64,000 nucleotides of DNA from Dinoroseobacter sp039192165 (lineage in GTDB: Bacteria > Pseudomonadota > Alphaproteobacteria > Rhodobacterales > Rhodobacteraceae), in NCBI GenBank assembly GCA_039192165.1, contig JBCCXD010000002.1, positions 248,001 through 312,000 on the forward strand. The letters run 5' to 3'. Below are positions 33,070 through 42,001 of the stretch, in pieces. Position 1 is the stretch's first letter, and every line of letters begins with the position of its first letter. Both the position numbers and the translations under genes were made by a program. The notes under the pieces were generated by a model. It saw nothing but the letters and a program-made list of their open reading frames with translations. It did not search any database and had not been told where the DNA came from.

Positions 33070-34227
33070 CTATGCCGCCGCCGGGCCTGAAGCGGTGGTC
33101 TGCAGCCCGAGAAACATATCGATGAGAAGCGCAGAGGGGTCAAGGTTCACGGCATAGCCACGTCGCGCTTGCGACAACAATTCTGCATTTGCGTCTGCCC
33201 AAGCGCGTGCATGCTCAGGTGTTGGGCAAAGACGGCGCAGCAGAGCGGCTTCGCCTGGAACGGCTTCCACCGGTGGTGCTCCCGTCGCTCCGGTCTGCGC
33301 GAGCCTGTGCAAAAAAAACTCCGTCAGCGCAACGATCAGTGCAAACCGGTCCCCAGCACCGCGCCCCGCTGCACTGTCGGCAAGCTTAACGAGCGCGACG
33401 CGGTCAAGGTGCGGAAGCCCGCCGAGGAAGCTAATCAGCGCCGTGTAAGCCTCAGCACCACCTGCGTTGTGCAGATCGACAGCGCGCCCGACCGAACCAT
33501 TCGCCAAAGCTGACAGTGCAGTCAGCTCGTCGGCGTCTGCGGGAAAGAGGGCCTGCAGGACCTGGGACATCTCAGGTGCTGCTAAGGGCCGCAAAGTCAG
33601 CGTTCTGCAGCGTGACCGGATTGTAGGCAGCAGTCGGAATGGCGCGTGACTTACGAGCAAAAGAACCGTGTCTTGAGGAGGTTCTTCAAGGATTTTCAAA
33701 AGCGCATTGGCGGCTGCTGTGTTCAGGTCGTCTGCCGAGTCCACGATCACAACCCGCCGTCCACCGTCAACGGCCGAAAAATTGAAGAAAGACTTAAGCC
33801 TTCGGACATCGTCAACAGGGATATCCTGCTTGAACCTGCCGCGGTCCTCGTCCCATGGGCGTCGCAGCAGGAACAAACGCGGCTCGGAAAGCACCGATAC
33901 CCGTCTGCCGACGGGATGGTCAGGGCGGGTATCAAGGCTATCGGGCAGGGCAGGGGCGAGGACCTCACCGAATAAACCCCCGTTCGCGGTTTCAGTGGGA
34001 GAGGGCTGAGAGAGCAAAAAACGCGCTATGCGCCATGCCAGCGTCGCCTTGCCGATCCCTTCCTGTCCCGTGATCAGCCAAGCATGGTGCAGACGCCCCG
34101 AGTTAAAGGCGTGCAGAAAGGCCGCTTCAGCACCCGAGTGGCCAATCACATTAGCCGCATGCCTAGGGTGCGGCACGTCGGCCTTGCTGTCAGCTTCCGG
34201 CACCGGTGTTTCTGCGGGCACATCCAT
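33070..34227 (-). CDS. holB: DNA polymerase III delta-prime subunit
   Basis: This 385-residue clamp-loader subunit has a P-loop-like ITGQEGIGKATLAWRIARF (about 52-70) and NALLKILEEPP with SHAPFRLLPTIRSRC, the DnaX/HolB sensor region; the C-terminal helical domain is poorly conserved as usual. It follows tmk by three bases, the standard order tmk-holB-tatD. Confidence 0.95.
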   Translation of the reverse strand: MDVPAETPVPEADSKADVPHPRHAANVIGHSGAEAAFLHAFNSGRLHHAWLITGQEGIGKATLAWRIARFLLSQPSPTETANGGLFGEVLAPALPDSLDTRPDHPVGRRVSVLSEPRLFLLRRPWDEDRGRFKQDIPVDDVRRLKSFFNFSAVDGGRRVVIVDSADDLNTAAANALLKILEEPPQDTVLLLVSHAPFRLLPTIRSRCRTLTLRPLAAPEMSQVLQALFPADADELTALSALANGSVGRAVDLHNAGGAEAYTALISFLGGLPHLDRVALVKLADSAAGRGAGDRFALIVALTEFFLHRLAQTGATGAPPVEAVPGEAALLRRLCPTPEHARAWADANAELLSQARRGYAVNLDPSALLIDMFLGLQTTASGPAAA

Positions 34228-34230
34228 GGC

Positions 34231-34848
34231 TTAGTCTACGTTTAAGAGCATTTCCTCAACATCAACGGCAATATCCTCTTCTGAGCGGTTCCCGTCGATC
34301 ACAACACATCTTTCGGGGTATTCCTCGGCAAGTGCAAGAAACCCGGCGCGCAACCGCATTTGAAAGTCGAGGCCAAAGTCCTCGAACCGGTCCTCACCCG
34401 AGCCGCGGGCAAGCCCGCGACGCAGTGCTTCAGCTGGGTCCATGTCAATAATCAACGTAAGGTCGGGCTCGGTCCCTATAACCTGCAAGTGCAAAGCGTC
34501 GACAAGGCCGCGCAGATCACCGCGCGTGACGCCCTGATAGACCCGGGTGCTGTCGGCGAACCTGTCGGTTATGACATCGCGTCCGTCCGCAAGGGCAGGG
34601 GCAATCGTGCGTTCCAGATGGTCCCGTCGCGCGGCGGTAAACAGCAAAATTTCCGTTTCAGGAGACCAGCGATCAGTCTCTCCGGAGACAAGAAGCGCGC
34701 GGATATCCTCTGCGCCTGCGGACCCCCCGGGCTCGCGGGTGAGCAGGGGACGGCCACCGCCGGCTTTCAGCGCGTGTGCCAGCAGACGAGACTGTGTCGA
34801 CTTTCCGGACCCGTCGATGCCTTCGAAGCTGATGAAACGTCCAGGCAC
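34231..34848 (-). CDS. tmk: Thymidylate kinase
   Basis: This 205-residue enzyme phosphorylates dTMP for DNA synthesis. It has the P-loop FEGIDGSGKST at the N-terminus, LTREPGG, and ITDRFADSTRVYQG. I start it at the GTG at 34848 (VPGRFISFEG), seven bases after the carboxypeptidase stop, giving the family length. A longer frame to 35070 would overlap the carboxypeptidase gene and add unrelated sequence. No strong ribosome site is visible, so translation is probably coupled. Confidence 0.93.
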   Translation of the reverse strand: MPGRFISFEGIDGSGKSTQSRLLAHALKAGGGRPLLTREPGGSAGAEDIRALLVSGETDRWSPETEILLFTAARRDHLERTIAPALADGRDVITDRFADSTRVYQGVTRGDLRGLVDALHLQVIGTEPDLTLIIDMDPAEALRRGLARGSGEDRFEDFGLDFQMRLRAGFLALAEEYPERCVVIDGNRSEEDIAVDVEEMLLNVD

Positions 34849-34855
34849 AGTGGGT

Positions 34856-36025
34856 TTATTGAGTTTCGACCTGCGGTGCGTCGCTTGCCAGAACTTCGCG
34901 CAGCAAGACCTGTGCTGCGGCCTGCATACGAACAAATGCACCGCCTTTCTCAATATCGGTCTCGGCGACAAGCGGGAAGCGCTGGGGATCCATTTCCGGA
35001 CCTCGGACAACAAGAGTAGCAATCTCGTCGCCTTCCGCGATGGGCGCAGCCAGCGGAGTCTTGGCCTCAATCTCAGTTTCCAGAGATCCCGTGGCCAGCA
35101 ATGGTACCAAAGGCGCGATGGTGTCGGGTGCTACGGCGCCGACAGTACTTTCAGCGCCGACCCAAACCGGCAGATCGGCCAATTTTGCGCCCTCATTTGC
35201 CAGTTGCCGTTGCACAAACTGGCGGAAGGCCCAGCTCACGATCCGCTCGGACTCCTCCGCACGGTCGCGTTCGGTGTCCAGCCCGGTCACCACAAATACG
35301 ATACGGCGCGCCCCTTGCTGGGCAGATCCGACCAGGCCATAGCCGGCTTCCTGAGTATGCCCGGTCTTGAGTCCGTCCGCACCTATGCCGAGACCCAGAA
35401 GAGGATTTCGATTGTAGCGGTTCTTTGGAGCCCGTTCATCAAAGCCCCATTCCTCAAGCGCGAAATAGCCGTAGTACTGTGGATAGTCCTCGATGATGCG
35501 CTCCGTCAGAATCGCAAGGTCCTTCATGCTCATCCGGTGTCTCGGATCCGGCCAGCCGGAGGCGTTGGTAAACGTCGACTGCGTCATACCGAGGCTTTGT
35601 GCTTTTTCAGTCATCAGTCGCGCGAATGCGTCTTCGGTGCCCGCAAGCCCTTCAGCGACGACGACAGTTGCATCGTTTCCCGACTGCACGACGATCCCTT
35701 TGATCAGTTCCTCAACAGTGGGTCTGTCGCGTTCGTTGAGGAACATCGTCGAGCCCCCTTTCTCCTTTGCGCGCGATGAGACACCGAACTTGGTGTCCAG
35801 AGAAACCGAGGGGTTTTTCTCCAACGCCTCGAAAAGCATATAGAGCGTCATAAGCTTTGACATTGAAGCCGGCGGTAACGGCACGTCTGCATTTTTCGAC
35901 AGAAGTACAGTGTCGGTGGTGAGGTCTATGACATAGGCGGCTTCGGCCCGGGTTTCGAACGCAGCCTGCGCCGGACCAGGCCCAGTGAGGCAAAGTGCGA
36001 ACAGGCTTAAGAAAGCGTATTTCAT
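34856..36025 (-). CDS. D-alanyl-D-alanine carboxypeptidase (low-molecular-weight PBP)
   Basis: This 389-residue PBP5/6-type enzyme trims the terminal D-Ala of peptidoglycan stems in the periplasm. It has a signal peptide (1-about 21, cleaved after AQA), SxxK at S54-K57, SGN at 115-117 and KTG at 220-222, followed by a C-terminal beta domain. The C-terminal end is less clearly an amphipathic anchor than in PBP5. Confidence 0.95.
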   Translation of the reverse strand: MKYAFLSLFALCLTGPGPAQAAFETRAEAAYVIDLTTDTVLLSKNADVPLPPASMSKLMTLYMLFEALEKNPSVSLDTKFGVSSRAKEKGGSTMFLNERDRPTVEELIKGIVVQSGNDATVVVAEGLAGTEDAFARLMTEKAQSLGMTQSTFTNASGWPDPRHRMSMKDLAILTERIIEDYPQYYGYFALEEWGFDERAPKNRYNRNPLLGLGIGADGLKTGHTQEAGYGLVGSAQQGARRIVFVVTGLDTERDRAEESERIVSWAFRQFVQRQLANEGAKLADLPVWVGAESTVGAVAPDTIAPLVPLLATGSLETEIEAKTPLAAPIAEGDEIATLVVRGPEMDPQRFPLVAETDIEKGGAFVRMQAAAQVLLREVLASDAPQVETQ

Positions 36026-36037
36026 ATTGCGAGCCCT

Positions 36038-36973
36038 TTAGTTCGTGACGAAGTAGGCGTCGGTGAAGCCAAGCGCGCGGACGCTGGAGAGTGCTTGCGC
36101 GCGCGCATCAAAATTCGGAGCAGGGCCGACGATGACCCTGTAGAACTTTTTACCCTGAGATTCTTGCGCAAGTGTTTCAACGGCAAGACCCGCTTGCGCG
36201 ACTTGCTCCTCGGTGCGTCGCGCATTGTCTTGTTGGCTGAAAATACCGATCTGGATGAAAGGCTTTTCAAGCGTTGAGCTTACGGGTGCTGCGACCACGC
36301 TTGCTTGCGTTCCTGGCAAAGCATCAAGAGTTTGGCTTTCAACCGGGCCTGAGCTGGCGTTTGCGGCAGGCAGAGCGTTCTCGAAGTCAACTTCACGGCC
36401 CTCAGCTTGCGCGATGGCTGCGGCGGCGATGGCTGCCGGGTCAACCCCAGGGTCTGGTGCTGGCGTTTCCTGAGGCTGTGCGGAAGCGACAGCGGCAGCC
36501 GCCTCTTCGGTCTCTTGTTCAACGGGCTCTGCCACAACCCTCCGCAACGCGACGACTTCAAGCTCCGTGGGCTGCCCTGCAAGGATGTTGAGTGCCTCCG
36601 CCGCGTCGGAAGAGATCTGGAAACGTGGTCCAGGATTGTCCCGTTCTCGGCGGAATAGCGCGCCGATGACGAACGAGCCGTTCGCCTCGTTGCGGATTAC
36701 GACCCGTTCCGGGTCCGCGACATCCGGGTAAGCGACCCAGACGCCCCCCAGAGAAGGTCGACCATCCCACAAACCCGTGTCAGTGGCGCCGAAAACCTCT
36801 GGCGCTTCCGCTTCGATCGAGTCCCCGCCGGTGTCTTGGACCGCGCTTGCGGTGCTGTCCGGCTCGTCGGGTGGGTTGTTCAGGAACTCAAACGGATCCT
36901 GACCTTCGCACGCCGTAAGAGCAACGCAAAGCGTTGCGACAAGCAGCGCACGTCCTGCTGTGTGCTTACCCAT
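36038..36973 (-). CDS. SPOR-domain lipoprotein
   Basis: This 311-residue protein has a signal with lipobox VALTAC (Cys22), a region of acidic and Pro/Ala-rich low complexity and a C-terminal SPOR domain (about 235-311, IQIGIFSQQDNARRTEEQV to DAYFVTN) that binds denuded peptidoglycan at septa. It lies upstream of the carboxypeptidase gene in the same direction; together they act on the cell wall. Confidence 0.9.
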   Translation of the reverse strand: MGKHTAGRALLVATLCVALTACEGQDPFEFLNNPPDEPDSTASAVQDTGGDSIEAEAPEVFGATDTGLWDGRPSLGGVWVAYPDVADPERVVIRNEANGSFVIGALFRRERDNPGPRFQISSDAAEALNILAGQPTELEVVALRRVVAEPVEQETEEAAAAVASAQPQETPAPDPGVDPAAIAAAAIAQAEGREVDFENALPAANASSGPVESQTLDALPGTQASVVAAPVSSTLEKPFIQIGIFSQQDNARRTEEQVAQAGLAVETLAQESQGKKFYRVIVGPAPNFDARAQALSSVRALGFTDAYFVTN

Positions 36974-37171
36974 AACCTGCTCCCGCAGTATGCCTCGAGT
37001 GAATGGACCGCACAGGTGTCCATTGCGGCGTTTACGCCTTATTGGGCACCAGTCTTACCTTTTTGTTCTAAACTTGCAAAGACAACTGCGAGTTTGTTGC
37101 AACCTTCTGCCGAGTGTTGCAACAGATTTGGCTTGTTCCCGAATATAAGGGGCGCTACCACACGCATCGTC

Positions 37172-37262
37172 GGAGAGGTGGCAGAGTGGTCGAATGCGGC
37201 GGTCTTGAAAACCGTTGACCGTTAATAGCGGTCCCAGGGTTCGAATCCCTGTCTCTCCGCCA
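37172..37262 (+). tRNA. tRNA-Ser (anticodon TGA)
   Basis: A 91-base cloverleaf has acceptor GGAGAGG/..CTCTCCG, anticodon loop CTTGAAA giving TGA, the long variable arm typical of serine tRNAs (TGACCG..CGGTCC region), T-arm GGG-TTCGAAT-CCC and an encoded CCA. A short hairpin (CGCCAG/CTGGCG, 37268-37288) follows, without a clear T-run. Confidence 0.97.
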
Positions 37263-37509
37263 CTAACCGCCAGCACCCGTTTCTGGCGTCAAGTTGACTG
37301 GTGAACTCCTGTAACAGGCCAGGAACTTCGGCCGCTCCCCTTTTCGCCAGCTGACTACCGTCCCTTTTCTTGGAGTTCGGTCGGACAGCTCACTGGACCG
37401 AAGCTGTAGCAAGAAGGCGAGGGTTTTTCGGCTTAGACAACAATTACGACGACACTCTTCAATGCTGCGGTCGTCAGAAGGCCACCCTCATCATCTAATA
37501 GCGTTGACG

Positions 37510-38616
37510 TTATACTAGGAAGGGCAGAGAGCAGAGTTCGGCATCCTTAGTTACATTTTCTGAGACAACCTGAACGTGGTCCCCGGCCTGAGCGTCGATT
37601 TCGACCAGGGCATAGCCGATCATCCGTTGCAACCGGTAAGACCAGGCTTTGTGGGTGACTCGTCCAACCAGGCGCCCGTCCTTTTCAACTCTCAGCGATA
37701 TGGATTGATCTTCCGGTTCTTCGGCGGCTCCCATCTTGATTCCAAGCTGATGGCGCCGGACACCTTCCGATTTGATGCGCCTCAGCGCTGTCACACCAAT
37801 GACGTCGTCCGGAACGTCCAGGTCGACGAAACGGTTGAGACGCACCTCAAAAGGGTTTGTGGCCAAATCCGTGTCGATCCCCCAGTTCAGCAGACCGCTT
37901 TCTGTGCGTTCGGACGGGTTTGGATAACCCGGGCCGATGCCGTGGGGTTGACCGGCTTCTTTGACCAAGCTCCACAGCTGGTCCCCCTTGCTGCCGTCCA
38001 AGAGAAAGAGTTCGTAGCCGCCTTGCTTTGACCACCCCGCGCGCACAACTTTCAGTGGGATTCCTTCAATTTCAGCATCGCGGAACCAGAAGAATTTCAG
38101 ATCGCGCACCCAGTCGCCCAGCAAGTTGGCGACCGAATCCTCTGCTTTCGGTCCTTGCACTGCCAACGGCGACACGTCGGGTTCGCTCACATGTACGTCC
38201 AATTTGCGTTCACCTGCCACGCACCGGGCCCAAAACCAAATGTCCGAGTTGCCGATGGACAGCCAGTAGCAATCCTCGGCCACTTTAAACGCAATGGGGT
38301 CGTTCAGGAGCACACCCCGGTGATCGCAGATCGCGACATACTTTCCCTGGCCGACCTGCTGCTCCGACAGGTCGCGAACACACAGGATCTGCGCAAGCTT
38401 CGCAGCATCTGGCCCCTTCAATTGGACTTGCCGTTGCACCGCAACATCCCACATGGACACGCCATTAATAAGGCGCCAGTATTCTGCTTCCCGGTCTCCG
38501 TAGCCGCGAGGGACCAACATATTGTTGTATGTCAGAAGCGTCTCTGCCCCTTCATCGATTGTGGATTGATAGAACGGCGACTTTCGAAGGCGTCCCCCAG
38601 AAACGATGTTGGCCAA
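37510..38616 (-). CDS. GcvT-family folate-dependent methyltransferase, DmdA-like
   Basis: This 368-residue GcvT-fold protein shows RQVQLKGPDAAKLAQ, NDPIAFKVAEDCYWLSIG, SPLAVQGPKAEDS and AGWSKQGGYELF, a pattern seen in DMSP demethylase (DmdA) and close paralogues that pass a methyl group to tetrahydrofolate. The start is TTG at 38616, with AGAGGA upstream at good spacing. It is monocistronic as far as visible. Whether it demethylates DMSP, dimethylglycine or another methylated compound cannot be decided from sequence alone; true DmdA status is unproven. Confidence 0.75.
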   Translation of the reverse strand: MANIVSGGRLRKSPFYQSTIDEGAETLLTYNNMLVPRGYGDREAEYWRLINGVSMWDVAVQRQVQLKGPDAAKLAQILCVRDLSEQQVGQGKYVAICDHRGVLLNDPIAFKVAEDCYWLSIGNSDIWFWARCVAGERKLDVHVSEPDVSPLAVQGPKAEDSVANLLGDWVRDLKFFWFRDAEIEGIPLKVVRAGWSKQGGYELFLLDGSKGDQLWSLVKEAGQPHGIGPGYPNPSERTESGLLNWGIDTDLATNPFEVRLNRFVDLDVPDDVIGVTALRRIKSEGVRRHQLGIKMGAAEEPEDQSISLRVEKDGRLVGRVTHKAWSYRLQRMIGYALVEIDAQAGDHVQVVSENVTKDAELCSLPFLV

Positions 38617-38709
38617 TTGGGTGATCCTCTTTGAAAGACATGTCTCTGATTAAGTGCACTGTAGCGTCATGTTGAGCGCATTTGCACCGCGCTGGCCTTC
38701 TGATTTTGT

Positions 38710-39510
38710 CTAGTGCCCGGTGAATTTTGGTTGTCGTTTTTCAATAAAGGCGGCAACCGCTTCATCGTGATCCCGCGTGTGATGGGCTATCGACTGGAGG
38801 GCCGCAGACAGTTCCAAGGCTGCTTGAAATGTACTGGTTGCCGCCTCACGCAAGAGGCGTTTGGACATGCGTACGGCCTGTGGGGGGTTTTTCGCAATGC
38901 GCTCTGCCAGGTCTCGCGCTTCGGCCATCAAATCGGAGCTGTCGACGACGCGCGAGACAAGGCCCATGTCCAGCGCCTCTTCACCATCAATCATATCGCC
39001 AGTGAAGATAAGTTCTGCCGCTTTTGACGGGCCCACGATACGCGGGAGAAGCCATGCACCCCCATCTGCAGGTACAATACCCAGTTTTGAGAAACTTGCC
39101 GCAAATCTGGCTCTGTCTGATGCAATCCGGATGTCACACATCATCGCCAGGTCGCATCCGGCCCCGATGGCTGGCCCGTTTACGGCCGCGATAACAGGAA
39201 CTTCGAGGTCCCACAGAACCTTTGGAAGCCGCAGGAGCCCGTGTTTGTAGGTTGCTCGAATGTCGGCGGATGAACCGGCTGCGATCCCCTGTTTCTCAAA
39301 CATCTGTTTGACATTACCGCCTGCGCAAAACGCAGTGCCGGCCCCGGTCAGGATCACCGCGCGAATGCTCAGATCTTCTGATATTCGGCGGCATGCATCC
39401 TCGAAAGCATCAAAAATCTCGGGGGAGGAGAGGGCGTTGCGCTCTTCCGGTCGGTTTATTGTGAGCGTAAGGACAGCTTGGTTTTGCTCCCATAGAAGAA
39501 ATTCGCTCAT
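38710..39510 (-). CDS. Enoyl-CoA hydratase/isomerase family protein
   Basis: This 266-residue crotonase-fold protein shows INRPEERNALS, GAGTAFCAGGNVKQM (oxyanion-hole loop), AAVNGPAIGAGCDLAMMCDIRIAS, and a C-terminal KRLLREA helix. I start it at the ATG at 39510 (MSEFLLWEQNQAV), 31 bases after the CaiB-type gene; the upstream extension is unlike the family. With the CaiB-type transferase it could activate and hydrate or isomerise an unsaturated acid made by the flavin monooxygenase pathway nearby. Confidence 0.9.
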   Translation of the reverse strand: MSEFLLWEQNQAVLTLTINRPEERNALSSPEIFDAFEDACRRISEDLSIRAVILTGAGTAFCAGGNVKQMFEKQGIAAGSSADIRATYKHGLLRLPKVLWDLEVPVIAAVNGPAIGAGCDLAMMCDIRIASDRARFAASFSKLGIVPADGGAWLLPRIVGPSKAAELIFTGDMIDGEEALDMGLVSRVVDSSDLMAEARDLAERIAKNPPQAVRMSKRLLREAATSTFQAALELSAALQSIAHHTRDHDEAVAAFIEKRQPKFTGH

Positions 39511-39541
39511 GGTCAGGCCTGTGTTGGTATCCAGCTTGAAT

Positions 39542-40744
39542 TCAGATTGCCCCTGAGGCGCGTAGGTCTTGCAACTCGGCCTCGTTAAACCCGGCATCAC
39601 GCAACACGGTTTCAGTGTCCGCGCCGAGATGCGATGGCTTGCGGGTATTTGATTGGTTCTGGCCATTCGCTTTGAAGGTCATGGCTGGAATGTGGATCGG
39701 ACGGTCATACTCTTCGATCTCGATCTCGCTTGTCAGGCCTCGGGTCGCAATATGATCTTCAGCGAGTATTTCGTCGATCGATCTCAAACGCCCCGCAGGA
39801 ACCGACGCCGCGCTGAGTATGTCTTCCCACTCTGCCGCCGTTCGAGTTTTGAAGGCTGAGGTAAGTTCCTGTCGCAGCGCTTTGGCATTGGTCTTCCGAC
39901 CGTCGCGTGTAGCCCAGCGAACGTCGGTTAGAATGTCCTCCCGCCCCATAGCTTTGCACATACGTTCAAATTGTGGCGCGTTGTTTGCGGCCAGCATCAG
40001 CAGGCCATCAGAAGTGTCAAAGGCGCCAGAGGAGGGGCTGGCGCTCCAGGCTTCGTTGCCGCTGGGCTCGGGCACCCAATCGGTTGACAGCGTGCGCGAC
40101 ATCAAAGCTGTCATCAGGACCAGCGCTGTGTCCAGCATGGCCACGTCCAATTGCACGGCTTCACCGGTGCGGCGCACCTCGTGTAATCCTGCGAGCACAG
40201 CCATCGCGGCGTTCAGACCTGTCGCATAGTCGACATAGGGTGAACCGACTTTTGTTGGTTTAGATCCTTTTTCGCCAGTGGTGAGCATGATGCCACTCAT
40301 GCCTTGCACGATGTGATCGTATGAGGGGCGGTTGCTAAAAGGGCCGTCTTGTCCAAACGCCGAAACAGAACAATAGACCAGTTTCGGGTTGATCGCGCGT
40401 AAATCATCGAAGCCGAGACCAAGGCGTTGCGCAACAGTTGGTTTGAAGTTTTCCAAGAACACGTCTGCATCAGCGACCAGACGTTTCAAAGCGGCTGTGC
40501 CTTCGGGTGATTTGAGGTTGAGGGCAACTGACTTTTTGTTCGCGTTTTGAACAATATACGCCATGCCCATTTTCTTGTCCGCAAGATCCGGCACCCAATC
40601 GCCAATGCGAGTCCAGTCGCCGCCATTGGGGTTTTCGATTTTGATTACCTCGGCTCCCATAAGGCCAAGTTGGTAGGTGGCGAACGGACCTGCCAAAACC
40701 TGGCTCAGGTCAACGATTTTCACGCCTTTGAGCGGGGCAAACAT
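39542..40744 (-). CDS. CaiB/BaiF (family III) CoA-transferase
   Basis: This 400-residue family III CoA-transferase starts MFAPLKGVKIVDLSQVLAG and carries the GPF/ATYQLGLMGAEVIKIENP segment. The family aspartate that forms the acyl-anhydride is probably in GSPYVDYATGL, by family position. The ATG at 40744 lies one base after the ribBA-like stop. It would add CoA to a carboxylate, consistent with the enoyl-CoA hydratase downstream. Confidence 0.92.
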   Translation of the reverse strand: MFAPLKGVKIVDLSQVLAGPFATYQLGLMGAEVIKIENPNGGDWTRIGDWVPDLADKKMGMAYIVQNANKKSVALNLKSPEGTAALKRLVADADVFLENFKPTVAQRLGLGFDDLRAINPKLVYCSVSAFGQDGPFSNRPSYDHIVQGMSGIMLTTGEKGSKPTKVGSPYVDYATGLNAAMAVLAGLHEVRRTGEAVQLDVAMLDTALVLMTALMSRTLSTDWVPEPSGNEAWSASPSSGAFDTSDGLLMLAANNAPQFERMCKAMGREDILTDVRWATRDGRKTNAKALRQELTSAFKTRTAAEWEDILSAASVPAGRLRSIDEILAEDHIATRGLTSEIEIEEYDRPIHIPAMTFKANGQNQSNTRKPSHLGADTETVLRDAGFNEAELQDLRASGAI

Positions 40745-40745
40745 C

Positions 40746-41903
40746 CTATTGGTCTTTCGGCGGGATGGAGGCGTGTTGACGCCCGCTTCCGGTGATCGGG
40801 CGCGTGCCGGTGATCTCAAGACCGTAGGCATCAAGGCCAATTGGATTGAGCTTTTCCGAGTTGGTCAGCAGAAGTAGTTTAGACAATCCAAGACGCGTCA
40901 GAACTTGCGCACCTAGGCCGTACTCGCGCAATGTGCGTGGCGCGTTGCTGCTGCGACCACCCATTTTCATTGCGATGTCGCGAAGCAAAACCACTACGCC
41001 GCGCCCTTCCTGGGCGACGATCTCCATCGATCTTCCGGTTTCATCCAACGCGGATTGGCCATCCAGGCCAAGAACATCGCGGGAGGGGTCGAGCGCGTGA
41101 ATGCGCGTCAGTACGGGCGGTTCGCCAGAGATGTCGCCTTTGACCAGAACAAGGTGTTCCGCACCATTGATTTGGTCAGTGAAAACAACTAGTTCCCACG
41201 TTCCGCCGAAGGTGCTCTGGACAGTCTTACGATCGGTAATCTTAACAAGATTGTCGTGCCGTCGGCGGTAGGCTATGAGATCGCTGATCGTTCCAATATT
41301 GAGTCCATGAAGCCGCGCAAATTCCACAAGTTCTGGCAATCGAGCCATTGTGCCGTCGCTGTTCATGATCTCGCAAATCAGTCCTGCGGGTTTCAAACCG
41401 GCGAGCCTGGCCACGTCAACGGATGCCTCGGTGTGACCGGCCCGAACCAGAACTCCACCATCTTTTGCCCTTAGCGGGAATATGTGGCCGGGCATTGCGA
41501 TATCCGCTGGTCCCTTGGCATCGTCAATGGCAACAGCCACAGTTCTTGCACGGTCGTGTGCGGAAATGCCGGTGCTTATTCCTTCGCGCGCTTCAATGGA
41601 AACAGTAAATGCTGTTTCGTTTCGGGATGAGTTGTTCGTGGCCATCATCGGCAGGCCAAGAGATTTGACCCGTTCAGACGTGAGACTGAGACAAATCAAT
41701 CCCCGGCCGTGCGTGGCCATAAAGTTAACGATCTCGGGTGTTGCCATCTGAGCAGGCAGAACCAAATCGCCTTCATTTTCGCGGTCTTCGTGGTCGACAA
41801 GGATGAACATACGGCCCGATTTGGCGTCTTCTATGATCGCCTCAATGGGAGAAATGGCATGCTCCCACTCCGCGGGGCTCAGTCGGTTCGACAGGCAATT
41901 CAC
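40746..41903 (-). CDS. RibBA-like: active DHBP synthase, degenerate GTP cyclohydrolase II domain
   Basis: Residues about 15-215 form 3,4-dihydroxy-2-butanone-4-phosphate synthase (RibB) with the acidic loop DHEDRENEGD (37-46) and AGHTEASVD; this step feeds riboflavin synthesis. Residues about 220-385 align to GTP cyclohydrolase II (EGRGVVVLLRD, GLGAQVLTRLGL), but the zinc segment is HALDPSRDVLGLDG and there is no cysteine after residue 177, so zinc binding and cyclohydrolase activity should be lost. I start it at GTG 41903, preceded by GGGAGGA. It heads a leftward operon with the CoA-transferase and hydratase under an ATGCAT repeat. Confidence 0.9.
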   Translation of the reverse strand: MNCLSNRLSPAEWEHAISPIEAIIEDAKSGRMFILVDHEDRENEGDLVLPAQMATPEIVNFMATHGRGLICLSLTSERVKSLGLPMMATNNSSRNETAFTVSIEAREGISTGISAHDRARTVAVAIDDAKGPADIAMPGHIFPLRAKDGGVLVRAGHTEASVDVARLAGLKPAGLICEIMNSDGTMARLPELVEFARLHGLNIGTISDLIAYRRRHDNLVKITDRKTVQSTFGGTWELVVFTDQINGAEHLVLVKGDISGEPPVLTRIHALDPSRDVLGLDGQSALDETGRSMEIVAQEGRGVVVLLRDIAMKMGGRSSNAPRTLREYGLGAQVLTRLGLSKLLLLTNSEKLNPIGLDAYGLEITGTRPITGSGRQHASIPPKDQ

Positions 41904-41940
41904 CGTGGTTGTCCTCCCTACATTTTTTAGATGTGTGTAA

Positions 41941-41959
41941 CATGCATATAAAATGCATG
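41941..41959. promoter_or_regulatory. Probable MarR operator before the ribBA-like operon
   Basis: CATGCAT-ATAAA-ATGCATG is a perfect 7-5-7 inverted repeat 38 bases upstream of the GTG start. A close match (ATGCAT-ATA-ATGCAT) precedes the divergent monooxygenase operon, with the MarR gene between them, which suggests a common regulator. Confidence 0.55.
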
Positions 41960-42001
41960 CAAGAACCTTCAAAAAGGGCGGCCGCAAGCTTGATCAGGAT
42001 T

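Noticed and set aside
34849..35070. N-terminal extension of thymidylate kinase
   Set aside because: It overlaps the carboxypeptidase gene and would place 74 foreign residues before the P-loop; GTG 34848 gives the family length.
37268..37288. Hairpin CGCCAG/CTGGCG after tRNA-Ser
   Set aside because: Only six base pairs and no T-run; not convincing as a terminator.
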